This document shows positions 44,878-53,259 of a DNA stretch of 64,000 nt, piece by piece. The first letter of the stretch is position 1; every line of letters starts with the position of its first letter. The stretch comes from an uncultured Clostridia bacterium (GTDB taxonomy: Bacteria; Bacillota; Clostridia; Peptostreptococcales; Anaerovoracaceae), in contig CALLHZ010000037.1 of assembly GCA_938009115.1 (NCBI GenBank), positions 1 to 64,000 of the forward strand, written 5' to 3'. The notes below the pieces were generated by a model. That model did not search any database and was not told the origin of the DNA. It saw only the letters and a program-made list of their open reading frames with translations. A program made the position numbers and the translations under genes.

Positions 44878-45558
44878 ATGAAACTTGCCGTGATCGCGGG
44901 AACCAGGACCGACACCCAACTGGGCGTGACATATGTGAAAAGTCAGGGACACGAGGCTCTGGGGCGCCCGTGCAGCGAGGATGCCACCCAGCAGCTGGAT
45001 ATGCAGCTGCATCATCCAAAAGAGCTGGCCGACAGGGTGGTGGATCTGGCTGTTGAAATGCTTGAGGACGGGGCGGAGGCTGTCTACATATACTGCAATT
45101 CCCTTTCCACAGCCATCGACTTGGAAAGTGTCCGTCGCCGGATCCCGGCGCCGGTGATGACGCCGCTGGATGTCTACGCGGAATGCGCCCGCCTGTATAA
45201 GCACATTTTTGTGATCGCCGCCAACTGTCAGGCGCTGGCGGGGATCGAACGGGTCATCAAAAAACATAATCCGGACAGCTGGCTGTCCGGCGCGGCGCTT
45301 CAGGCACTGGTCTATCAGATCGAAGAACTGCTGCCGCCCGAAGAGATCACGGAAGATTTGGGGATGCGGGAATTTCTCCGCTGCTTCACTGCGATGAAAG
45401 CGGAGGTCCTGATCCTGGGCTGCACGCATTTCCCTTATATCTATGAGCAAATCAAAAACGCAGTCTCAGTCCCGATCATCGATCCGGGCCGGAGGATGCT
45501 GGAGCTCCTGGCAGACATATTGCGTCAAGAGCGCCCGGCGGGACCTCCGAGGGATTGA
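44878..45558 (+). CDS. Asp/Glu racemase superfamily protein
   Basis: The 226-residue protein has the two active-site Cys motifs of aspartate/glutamate racemases: YCNSLS with Cys73 and GCTHFPY with Cys182. Overall sequence is divergent from MurI, so the substrate (Asp, Glu or hydantoin) is undecided. The C-terminus runs into the 3' end of the opposite-strand biotin ligase gene, overlapping it by 83 bases. The core appears complete. Confidence 0.83.
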   Translation: MKLAVIAGTRTDTQLGVTYVKSQGHEALGRPCSEDATQQLDMQLHHPKELADRVVDLAVEMLEDGAEAVYIYCNSLSTAIDLESVRRRIPAPVMTPLDVYAECARLYKHIFVIAANCQALAGIERVIKKHNPDSWLSGAALQALVYQIEELLPPEEITEDLGMREFLRCFTAMKAEVLILGCTHFPYIYEQIKNAVSVPIIDPGRRMLELLADILRQERPAGPPRD

Positions 45559-46147
45559 TCAGGCGGGCCCGATAAAGGGCGAACTCCTCAGCGCTTTCCT
45601 CTGTGGCGCCCATTTCCTGAAGCTTTTCCAGCAGTGCGGCGGTGAGACTTTTTTTCAGCTGCGTCACCGCTTGCACCGGCATGGCGTTTTGTTCCGTTGG
45701 AGAAAGCAAAGCGCCGGCCCGGTCCCGGATGTCTTCCGGGTACCCCCCCGGCGGCTCAGTCAGGTTGATGCCTACGCCTACGATCACGGCGCCGGGCCGT
45801 CCGGCGTCATCCACAACAGCCTCAGCCAGGATCCCGGCGATTTTTCGGCCGTGCAGCAGCAGGTCGTTGACCCATTTGACCTTTACAGCTACACCGGCCA
45901 CGTCCTCGATGACCTTCATCACCAAAGCGGCTGTCCGGATGGTCAGGCGGTCGATGTCCCGATAGGGCAGCAGGATGCTCAGGTAGATGCCCCTGCCTTT
46001 TGGAGAATGGAAATGGTGGCCATAGCGTCCCCGGCCGTGGGTCTGGGCCTCTGCCGTCACCGCATCACCGAATACGGCGGTTTTATCCCGGTAATAATCT
46101 TTCAGCACATCCTGGGTCGAGGGGATCTCGTCGAACTGAAACAGCAT
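45476..46147 (-). CDS. birA: Biotin-[acetyl-CoA-carboxylase] ligase, short form
   Basis: This 223-residue enzyme activates biotin with ATP and attaches it to carrier proteins. Visible motifs are IPSTQDVLK, HGRGRYGHHFHSPKGRG at 38-53 (biotinyl-AMP loop), KWVNDLLL with Lys91, and KIAGILAE with Lys102. No N-terminal DNA-binding domain is present, so it is not a BirA-type repressor. The C-terminal domain is nearly absent: the recognisable part ends near YRARLINPSE and the last 30 or so residues are encoded opposite the racemase gene. Confidence 0.88.
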   Translation of the reverse strand: MLFQFDEIPSTQDVLKDYYRDKTAVFGDAVTAEAQTHGRGRYGHHFHSPKGRGIYLSILLPYRDIDRLTIRTAALVMKVIEDVAGVAVKVKWVNDLLLHGRKIAGILAEAVVDDAGRPGAVIVGVGINLTEPPGGYPEDIRDRAGALLSPTEQNAMPVQAVTQLKKSLTAALLEKLQEMGATEESAEEFALYRARLINPSEVPPGALDAICLPGAPASSGPDR

Positions 46148-46174
46148 GAGCGCCTCCTTTGGTCAAAATCGGAC

Positions 46175-46203
46175 TGGTCATTTATCTTCTGTCAGTATAT
46201 AAT
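46175..46203 (+). promoter_or_regulatory. Promoter of the DMT permease gene
   Basis: TATAAT (46198-46203) is perfect; TGGTCA (46175-46180) lies 17 bases upstream. It sits just after the divergent birA start. Confidence 0.62.
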
Positions 46204-46230
46204 ATTACAATTACAAACAGGAGATTTTTT

Positions 46231-47151
46231 ATGGAAAAAAAGAGAATATTGGGCAATTTGATGCTGCTGCTCACGGCGCTGATCTGGGGACTGTCTTTCG
46301 TTTTTCAGCGGGTGGGCATGGACCACATCGAACCTTTGACCTTCGGCTCGGCCCGTTCCGTACTGGCCGCCATGGCGCTGGGCCTCCTTGTGTGGTTCAC
46401 TGACAGGAGAAAAAAGCGGCTGGGGCTCGAAGAAAAGCGGAGTCCGCAGGAAATAGCCGACCACCGCAGGAATACGCTTCGGGGAGGGGTGTTTTGCGGA
46501 GTGTTTCTGACGCTGGCCGCATCCTTCCAGCAGATGGGCATCGTTTATACCACAGCGGGCAAGACAGGCTTCATCACGGCGCTGTATATCGTTTTTGTTC
46601 CGGTGATCGGTTGGCTTTTTCTGAAGAAGCGCATCACCTGGCTCATCGGCGTGGGTGTGGTCCTGGCGACTGTCGGGATGTATTTTCTTTCCATCGGAGA
46701 GGAATTTGTTTTGACTAAGGGCGATACGCTGGTTTTTATCTGCGCGATCTTTTTTGCCCTCCATATCCTGAGCTGCGACCATTTCGTCCAGATCGCCGAT
46801 CCATTGAAGATGTCCATGATCCAGTTTATCGTGTGCGCGATACTTACGGGCTTGGCGGCTTTCGCCTTTGAGGCGCCCACGACGGCCAAGCTGGCCGCCG
46901 CGGCGATCCCCATTCTATACTCCGGCATATTTTCCGGGGGTGTGGGATATACGCTGCAGATGGTGGCACAGAAGTTCACCGATCCGACCGTGGCCTCCCT
47001 GTTGCTGAGCCTCGAGGCAGTCTTCGGCGTTCTGGGCGGCTGGCTCCTGTTGAATGAAGTGATGACGCCCAGGGAAGTGCTGGGCTGTGCCGTGGTCTTT
47101 GCGGCCATCATCCTGGTGCAGATCCCCCTGCCCGAAAAGAAACGAGGATAG
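46231..47151 (+). CDS. EamA/DMT-family membrane permease
   Basis: The 306-residue transporter has ten predicted helices and two EamA repeats. NLMLLLTALIWGLSFVFQRVG at the start and LLLSLEAVFGVLGGWLLLNE near the end are characteristic of the family. ATG 46231 follows CAGGAG; an earlier in-frame ATG at 46159 is upstream of the promoter. It differs clearly from the other EamA protein in this window. The substrate is unknown. The next gene starts 3 bases after its stop. Confidence 0.88.
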   Translation: MEKKRILGNLMLLLTALIWGLSFVFQRVGMDHIEPLTFGSARSVLAAMALGLLVWFTDRRKKRLGLEEKRSPQEIADHRRNTLRGGVFCGVFLTLAASFQQMGIVYTTAGKTGFITALYIVFVPVIGWLFLKKRITWLIGVGVVLATVGMYFLSIGEEFVLTKGDTLVFICAIFFALHILSCDHFVQIADPLKMSMIQFIVCAILTGLAAFAFEAPTTAKLAAAAIPILYSGIFSGGVGYTLQMVAQKFTDPTVASLLLSLEAVFGVLGGWLLLNEVMTPREVLGCAVVFAAIILVQIPLPEKKRG

Positions 47152-47154
47152 TCA

Positions 47155-47787
47155 TTGAAGTTTATATTCGTGCGTCATCCTGAGACGGAGGCGCTGGTTC
47201 ACAGGATCATATACGGCCAAACGCACTCTCCTTACACGGAAAAAGGCAAAAAGAGCGTGGATTGGGTAAAAGCGGAGCTGGCTTCGGAAAAAATTTCCGC
47301 GATTTATTCCAGCCCGATGGAAAGGACCCGCACTTTGGCTGACGCCATCGCTTCAGCTCACCGGGGCATTTCCGTGCAGCCTGACGAGAGGATCAAGGAA
47401 ATGGCTGTGGGCATATTCGAACAGATGTCGGTCACGGATGCCGAAGCGGCTCATCCGGAGCATCTGCGTCCGTTCCTGGACGATTTCGGCAACTACCGGG
47501 CGCCGGGAAGTGAACTCTTTTCAGAGGTCAAAAGCCGTGTGTCCGATTTTCTAAAGGAAGTCATCCACAAGGAAGACAGCGCAGGAAAGGAGGAGTATCC
47601 TGAGAGACCCATTGTTGTGGTCTCTCACTCCATGGCCATCCGCGGCGCGCTGGCGTTTTTGTTCGACGTCAGTCTTTCTGACCTGTGGCATATCCGGATC
47701 AATCCGGCGGCCATCATCAAAGTTCAGTACCGGGACGGATTTGCCATTCTGGATGGAATGAAAGATCCTCACGATATCATCGCATAG
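47155..47787 (+). CDS. Histidine phosphatase family protein
   Basis: The 210-residue protein belongs to the phosphoglycerate mutase-like fold. It begins with FIFVRHPETEALV, where the usual RHG is RHP at residues 7-9, keeping the phosphoacceptor His8. YSSPMERTRTLA and VVVSHSMAIRGAL supply the other active-site Arg and His. The start is TTG 47155, three bases after the permease stop. The substrate is unknown (sugar phosphate or other). Confidence 0.85.
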   Translation: MKFIFVRHPETEALVHRIIYGQTHSPYTEKGKKSVDWVKAELASEKISAIYSSPMERTRTLADAIASAHRGISVQPDERIKEMAVGIFEQMSVTDAEAAHPEHLRPFLDDFGNYRAPGSELFSEVKSRVSDFLKEVIHKEDSAGKEEYPERPIVVVSHSMAIRGALAFLFDVSLSDLWHIRINPAAIIKVQYRDGFAILDGMKDPHDIIA

Positions 47788-47824
47788 GACCGGTTCCCAT
47801 TCGAGCCGGCAGAAGGAGCAGATC

Positions 47825-49759
47825 ATGGAAAAGAAAAAGACATTCTACATCTCCACACCGATTTATTATCCCAGCGACAATCTTCATATCGGGCATACGT
47901 ACTGCACGGTCATGGCCGACGCCATGGCCCGGTTCAAACGTCTGGCCGGCTACGATGTGATGTTTCTGACCGGCACTGACGAGCACGGCCAGAAGATCCA
48001 GAAAAAGGCGGAGGCCAAAGGCGTGACGCCCATCGCTTACGTGGACGCCATCGTGGAAAACATCCTTGCGCTGTGGAAGACCATGGAGATCTCCTACGAC
48101 GATTTTATCCGTACCACGGAGCCCCGCCACGAAAAGCGGGTCCAGGAGATCTTCCTCAAGATGTACGAAAAAGGCGACATCTACAAGTCGGAATACGAGG
48201 GCTGGTACTGTACGCCCTGCGAAGCGTTCTGGACGGAAAACCAATTGAACGACGGACTTTGTCCGGATTGCGGCCGGCCTGTGGAGAAAGCCAAGGAAGA
48301 AGCCTATTTCTTCCGCCTTTCCAAGTATGCCGACCGGTTGGTGGAACTGTTCAAAACGACAGATTTCCTGCAGCCGGAAACCAGAGTCAACGAAATGCTG
48401 GCCTTTATCGATCAGGGGCTGGAGGATCTGTGCATTTCCAGAAGCAGCTTCGACTGGGGCATTCCGGTGCCCATCGACGACAAGCATGTGATTTATGTAT
48501 GGCTGGATGCGCTTTCCAATTATGTGACGGCCCTGGGATTTCCCGAATTGCCCGGCGAGAGCATGGAAAAGTACGAAAAGTACTGGCCCTGCGATGTGCA
48601 TTTGGTAGGCAAGGAGATCGTCCGTTTCCACGCGATCATCTGGCCGGCCATGCTCATGTCCATCGACGCGCCGTTGCCCAAGCATGTGCTCGGACATGGC
48701 TGGATCCTTCTGGAGGGTGGCAAGATGTCCAAATCCAGAGGCAATATCGTGGATCCCGTCAAGCTCATTGAGCGCTACGGCGTGGATGCCCTCAAGTATT
48801 TCCTTCTCAGGGAGTACACGTTCGGCCAGGACGGCTTGTTCACCAACGAAGTGATGCTCAACCGGTTGAATTACGACCTTGCCAATGACCTGGGCAATCT
48901 TTTGTCCCGGACCGTTTCCATGATCGAAAAATATAACCGCAGCCAGGTCCCGCCCGCAGGGCCCTGCGAAGGACCGGACCAGGCACTTAAAGATCTGGCT
49001 TCAGGCTGCCATGCCCGCGTAGCCGAGCATATGGATCAATTCCGCTTCAATTTAGCTTTGGAAGAGATCTGGGTGCTGATCCGCCGGACGAACAAGTATA
49101 TCGACGAGACGGCGCCCTGGATCCTTGCCAGGGAAGAGGCCTCCAAAGCCAGACTGGACACGGTGCTCCACAATCTGGCGGAAGCGCTGCGCATCGTATC
49201 GATCCTGATTTATCCCTTTATGCACACCACGGCAACGGAGATCCGCAGCCAGCTGGGCCTCTGGTACGCAGAGCCGGAGTGGAAGGATGCCGCAGTCTTC
49301 GATACTATGGCAGGAGAGATCGTCAAGAAAGGAAAAGCCATCTTCCCCCGCCTGGATATCGAGGAAGAGATCGCGGCGCTGGAAGCCATGAAAGAAGGAG
49401 GAGCGGAGCCGGAGGACTTGCCGCCGGAGATCCCCTACAAAGATGCCATCGATTTTGCGGATTTCGAAAAGATCGATCTTCGGACCGGCGTCGTCCTTTC
49501 GGCGGAAAAGCATCCCGACGCGGACAAGCTTCTGATCTTCCAGATCCGCATGGGCCGCGAGGTCCGGCAGATCATCTCCGGCGTAGCCGAGAGCTACAAG
49601 CCCGAGGACTGCGTCGGACAGCCGGTGATCGTGGTGGCCAATCTGAAGCCCCGGAAGTTCAGAGGGCAGGAGTCCAACGGCATGCTGCTGTTTGCCAACG
49701 ACCGTGATAAATTTACGTTTGCTTTTACAAACGCCAGGGACGGAGAGGTCGTCAGTTGA
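47825..49759 (+). CDS. metG: Methionyl-tRNA synthetase
   Basis: This 644-residue class I synthetase has HIGH at 21-24, a zinc site (CTPCEAFW and CPDCGRP) and KMSKS at 300-304. Its C-terminus is an EMAP-type tRNA-binding domain from about residue 535 (FEKIDLRTGVVLSAEKHPDA), used for dimerisation and tRNA affinity. AAGGAG precedes the ATG. The stop overlaps the TatD start. There is no space for a T-box upstream (37-base gap). Confidence 0.97.
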   Translation: MEKKKTFYISTPIYYPSDNLHIGHTYCTVMADAMARFKRLAGYDVMFLTGTDEHGQKIQKKAEAKGVTPIAYVDAIVENILALWKTMEISYDDFIRTTEPRHEKRVQEIFLKMYEKGDIYKSEYEGWYCTPCEAFWTENQLNDGLCPDCGRPVEKAKEEAYFFRLSKYADRLVELFKTTDFLQPETRVNEMLAFIDQGLEDLCISRSSFDWGIPVPIDDKHVIYVWLDALSNYVTALGFPELPGESMEKYEKYWPCDVHLVGKEIVRFHAIIWPAMLMSIDAPLPKHVLGHGWILLEGGKMSKSRGNIVDPVKLIERYGVDALKYFLLREYTFGQDGLFTNEVMLNRLNYDLANDLGNLLSRTVSMIEKYNRSQVPPAGPCEGPDQALKDLASGCHARVAEHMDQFRFNLALEEIWVLIRRTNKYIDETAPWILAREEASKARLDTVLHNLAEALRIVSILIYPFMHTTATEIRSQLGLWYAEPEWKDAAVFDTMAGEIVKKGKAIFPRLDIEEEIAALEAMKEGGAEPEDLPPEIPYKDAIDFADFEKIDLRTGVVLSAEKHPDADKLLIFQIRMGREVRQIISGVAESYKPEDCVGQPVIVVANLKPRKFRGQESNGMLLFANDRDKFTFAFTNARDGEVVS

Positions 49760-50577
49760 TGCTCTTCGATTCTCATGCCCATATCAGCGACCGGCGGTTC
49801 GACAAGGACCGCCGCGCGCTGTATCAGCAGATCCGCGATGCGGGGCTGGCCGTGGTGATGGACGTGGGTTCCGATCTGGCCACGTCTCTGGATGCGGCCC
49901 GCGCGGCGGAGGAAAATGATTTCTGCTATGCGGTGGTGGGGTGCCATCCCCACGAAGCCAAGGATTTTGACGAGGAGCAGCTGCTGCTCGTCAGAGGCTT
50001 GACAAAGAAGCCGAAGGTCAAAGCTGTCGGCGAGATCGGGCTGGATTACCACTACGATTTTTCCGACCGGGAGAGCCAGCGGTTCTGGTTCGCCCGGCAG
50101 GTGCGCATGGCAGTGGAACTCGGCATGCCCATCGTGATCCACGACCGGGAGGCTCACGAAGACGTGCTGGGCATCCTGCGGGAAAACGGCGCGTTTTCCC
50201 CGGAGCGAAAAAAGAGTTTTCCGCTCCGTCCCGACGGGACTCAGGATGCCCGGGTCCTTTTGCACTGCTATTCCGGCAGCGCGCAGATGGCGGAGCAGTA
50301 TGTCAAACTGGGCGCAACGATCAGCATCGCCGGTCCGGTCACGTACTCCAATGCCCGGCGGGCCCGGGAGGTCGTGGAAGCCGTGGATCTGCTGCATCTG
50401 CTGGTGGAGACCGACGCGCCTTATCTTGCGCCGGAGCCCTTTCGCGGGCGCACCAATATTCCGCCTTACGTGGAGCATACCGCGCGAAAAATCGCAGAAA
50501 TCAAAGGAGCGGCCTACGAGGAAGTCGCGCTGCAGACCTGCAGGAACGGATGCCGGTTTTTCAATATCGAACTGTAA
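49759..50577 (+). CDS. TatD family metal-dependent hydrolase
   Basis: This 272-residue TIM-barrel nuclease has metal ligands in FDSHAHISD (His6, His8), the GEIGLDYHYD loop, PIVIHDREAHED, LLHCYSG and VETDAPYL. TatD proteins act on DNA ends or RNA, or as D-aminoacyl-tRNA deacylase-like enzymes. The ATG overlaps the metG stop (TGATG); metG followed by tatD is a common Firmicute pairing. Insert of about 20 residues near 150-170 is longer than in most family members I recall. Confidence 0.93.
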   Translation: MLFDSHAHISDRRFDKDRRALYQQIRDAGLAVVMDVGSDLATSLDAARAAEENDFCYAVVGCHPHEAKDFDEEQLLLVRGLTKKPKVKAVGEIGLDYHYDFSDRESQRFWFARQVRMAVELGMPIVIHDREAHEDVLGILRENGAFSPERKKSFPLRPDGTQDARVLLHCYSGSAQMAEQYVKLGATISIAGPVTYSNARRAREVVEAVDLLHLLVETDAPYLAPEPFRGRTNIPPYVEHTARKIAEIKGAAYEEVALQTCRNGCRFFNIEL

Positions 50578-50589
50578 AGGAGATCAAGA

Positions 50590-51795
50590 ATGTACTGTGT
50601 AAAGAAAATGACGGATGACATGTATTGGGTCGGCGCCAACGACCGGAGACTGGCTTTGTTCGAAAACCTTTATCCGATACCTGCCGGCGTTTCCTACAAC
50701 GCATATCTGATCCTGGATGAAAAGACGGTCCTGATCGACACTGTGGACAAGGGGGCTGCAGCCCTTTTCTTTGAGAACATCGAAAAGGTCCTTGCGGGGC
50801 GTTCCCTGGACTATTTGATCATCAATCACATGGAGCCGGATCATGCCGCCGCTATCGGCGATCTCATCCGGCGCTATCCGGACCTGAAGATCGTGAGCAA
50901 CGCCAAGGCGATCACCATGATCCGCCAGTATTTTGATTTTGACGTGGAGGCCTGCGCAATTGCGGTCAAGGAAGGAGAGATCCTGAGCATCGGCCGCCAT
51001 GTTTTCAGATTCCTCATGGCGCCCATGGTGCACTGGCCCGAAACCATGGTCACTTACGACGAGGCCGACCGTATCCTGTATTCCGGAGATGCTTTCGGCA
51101 CCTTCTGCGCTGTCAACGGCAATCTCTATGCGGACGAGATGAATTTCGAGAGAGATTGGCTGCCCGACGCCCGGCGGTACTATGCCAATATTGTAGGGAA
51201 GTACGGCGCTCAGGTCCAGGCGCTGCTTAAGAAGGCTGCCGGCCTTGAAATCGCCGCAATATGCCCTCTCCACGGCCCCGTCTGGCGCAAGGATCTGGAC
51301 TGGTTTATCGGGAAATATGATCTGTGGAGTTCCTGGCAGCCGGAGGAACAGGCTGTTATGATTGCTTGCGGTTCGATCTACGGGCATACGGAAAACGCTG
51401 CGGAGATTTTGGCTTTTGAGCTGGCGGAAGCGGGCGTCAGAAATATCGTCATGTATGACGTATCCTCCACGGACGTATCCCATCTGGTGGCCGAAGCCTT
51501 CCGCTGCAGTCATTTGGTGCTGGCCTGCTCGACGCATAATGCGGAGATCTTCCCGCCGATGCATCACTTTTTGTTGGATCTGAAGGCCCACAACATGCAG
51601 AATCGAACCGTAGCCCTGATCGAAAACGGCACCTGGGCCTCTTCCTCCGGAAAGCTCATGGCGGAGCTCCTTTCCGGCATGAAGACCATGGATCTGCTGG
51701 AAGGCACAGTGAGCCTCCGGTCGGCCGCAACCGAAGACCAGCGCGTTGCGCTCCGGGACATGGCCCAAAGGATCGCCGCTTCGCTGAACGGATGA
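50590..51795 (+). CDS. fprA: A-type flavoprotein, FprA family
   Basis: This 401-residue protein joins a metallo-beta-lactamase-like diiron domain to a flavodoxin domain. The diiron ligands appear at HMEPDH (80-85), His148, Asp167 (SGDAFG) and the His of LHGPVW. The flavodoxin domain begins near 255 with ACGSIYGHTENAAE for FMN. Such proteins reduce O2 or NO in anaerobes and protect against oxidative or nitrosative stress. It lies 12 bases after the TatD gene. Confidence 0.95.
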   Translation: MYCVKKMTDDMYWVGANDRRLALFENLYPIPAGVSYNAYLILDEKTVLIDTVDKGAAALFFENIEKVLAGRSLDYLIINHMEPDHAAAIGDLIRRYPDLKIVSNAKAITMIRQYFDFDVEACAIAVKEGEILSIGRHVFRFLMAPMVHWPETMVTYDEADRILYSGDAFGTFCAVNGNLYADEMNFERDWLPDARRYYANIVGKYGAQVQALLKKAAGLEIAAICPLHGPVWRKDLDWFIGKYDLWSSWQPEEQAVMIACGSIYGHTENAAEILAFELAEAGVRNIVMYDVSSTDVSHLVAEAFRCSHLVLACSTHNAEIFPPMHHFLLDLKAHNMQNRTVALIENGTWASSSGKLMAELLSGMKTMDLLEGTVSLRSAATEDQRVALRDMAQRIAASLNG

Positions 51796-51799
51796 CATC

Positions 51800-53188
51800 A
51801 TGAACGCAGAAGCCTCAGTCCGAAGGACTATTTCCGAACACAGCCTGATCGCTTCCGGAGACCACGTCGTATTGGGTCTTTCCGGCGGCCCGGATTCTCT
51901 GTGCCTATTGCATATACTGACCGAGCTCCGCAAGGAGCTTGGTTTTTCATTATCCTGTGTTCATTTGAACCATTTGATGCGGGGAGAACAGGCTTCCGCG
52001 GACGTCCGATGGCTCACGGACCATTGCGGCAGCCTTGGCGTGCCCCTGACTGTGGCGGTCTGCGATGTGGAAGCCCGAGCCCGCAATGAAAAAATATCTG
52101 TGGAAGAGGCCGGACGGCAGGCCAGGCAGGAAGCCTTGTTTGCGGAGGCGGGTAAAGAAGCAAAGCGTTGCGCCGGCGTCGTTCGGGTGGCTTTGGCCCA
52201 CAACCGGGACGATCAGGCGGAAACCGTCCTGCTCCGGATCCTGCGGGGCACCGGCGTCCACGGACTGACAGCCATGGAATATCTCCGGGAAGATGGACTG
52301 ATCCGGCCGCTGCTGGATACCTCCAGAAAAGAAGTGGAAGCTTACTGCGATAAAAATACCCCGATGCCGCTGTGGGACAGCACGAATGCCAGCACCGCAT
52401 TTACCCGCAACCGGTTGCGTCTGGAACTGATTCCGCTGCTGGAGCGGCAGTTCAATCCTGCTGTGCGGGAAGCGCTGGTCCGTCTTGCGGACAATGCCCG
52501 GGAGGACGACCGCTGCCTTTTGCGCCTGACGCTGCAAAAGGCAGCCTCGGCCCGTGTTCTCGATGACACCCGGGCCGATCTCGCTTTCCCTCTGGCGGAG
52601 CTTGCTGCCATGGATGCCGCCCTGGGAAAGCGGGTCGTCCGCCTGCTGTTTGCCCGCATCGGACTGCAGGAGGATATCGCTTCGGTACATCTGACGGCGC
52701 TGTGGAAGGCTTTGGAGAAAGGGAATACCGGCGCTGTGACCGAATTCCCCGGGGGGTACAGAGCGGAAATGGGACGCGAGGACCTTTTGCTCCGGTGCCC
52801 GGGCTTGGACGCCCCGGCCAAGGAGGATCCGGTGTGGGAGCTGATACAGCGACGCCTTCCCGGCGACCAGATCCCCGATCCGGCATCGCTTCCTGTTCAC
52901 CAGGCCGTGCTGGATGCCGACGCGGTGGATGCTTTAGGCGCACCGCTGGTCCTCCGGACCCGGCAGGCCGGCGACCGCATATGGCCTTTGGGCGGTCCCG
53001 GGACCCAGAAGCTCCAGGATCATTTTGTGAACGCGAAGGTGCCAAGAGAGAGCAGAGACCGGATCCCGCTGGTCTGCAGCGGCAGCGAGGTCCTTTGGAT
53101 CCGGGGCGGCACGGTCAGCGAAAAATGCAAAGTGACGTCCGAGACGCGACAGGGGATATTGCTTGAAATATACAGAAGAATATGCTAA
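51800..53188 (+). CDS. tilS: tRNA(Ile)-lysidine synthetase
   Basis: TilS modifies the wobble C of the tRNA-Ile that reads AUA. The 462-residue protein has the PP-loop SGGPDS at 28-33, then HLNHLMRGEQA and AHNRDDQAETVLLRI. C-terminal TilS domains follow, ending with RQAGDRIWPLGGPGTQKLQD. ATG 51800 lies 4 bases after fprA. The usual partner hpt is not present; ftsH follows directly. The stop codon overlaps the -10 box of the ftsH promoter. Confidence 0.94.
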   Translation: MNAEASVRRTISEHSLIASGDHVVLGLSGGPDSLCLLHILTELRKELGFSLSCVHLNHLMRGEQASADVRWLTDHCGSLGVPLTVAVCDVEARARNEKISVEEAGRQARQEALFAEAGKEAKRCAGVVRVALAHNRDDQAETVLLRILRGTGVHGLTAMEYLREDGLIRPLLDTSRKEVEAYCDKNTPMPLWDSTNASTAFTRNRLRLELIPLLERQFNPAVREALVRLADNAREDDRCLLRLTLQKAASARVLDDTRADLAFPLAELAAMDAALGKRVVRLLFARIGLQEDIASVHLTALWKALEKGNTGAVTEFPGGYRAEMGREDLLLRCPGLDAPAKEDPVWELIQRRLPGDQIPDPASLPVHQAVLDADAVDALGAPLVLRTRQAGDRIWPLGGPGTQKLQDHFVNAKVPRESRDRIPLVCSGSEVLWIRGGTVSEKCKVTSETRQGILLEIYRRIC

Positions 53189-53191
53189 AAT
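53163..53191 (+). promoter_or_regulatory. ftsH promoter inside the 3' end of tilS
   Basis: TTGAAA (53163-53168) and TAAAAT (53186-53191) are separated by 17 bases. The first three bases of the -10 box are the tilS stop codon. Confidence 0.68.
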
Positions 53192-53259
53192 GTTGTGTCT
53201 TCGTACAAATAGAAAATCGGCACGAAGAAGATCAATGAGGACACGGAGGGTTTTAACCA

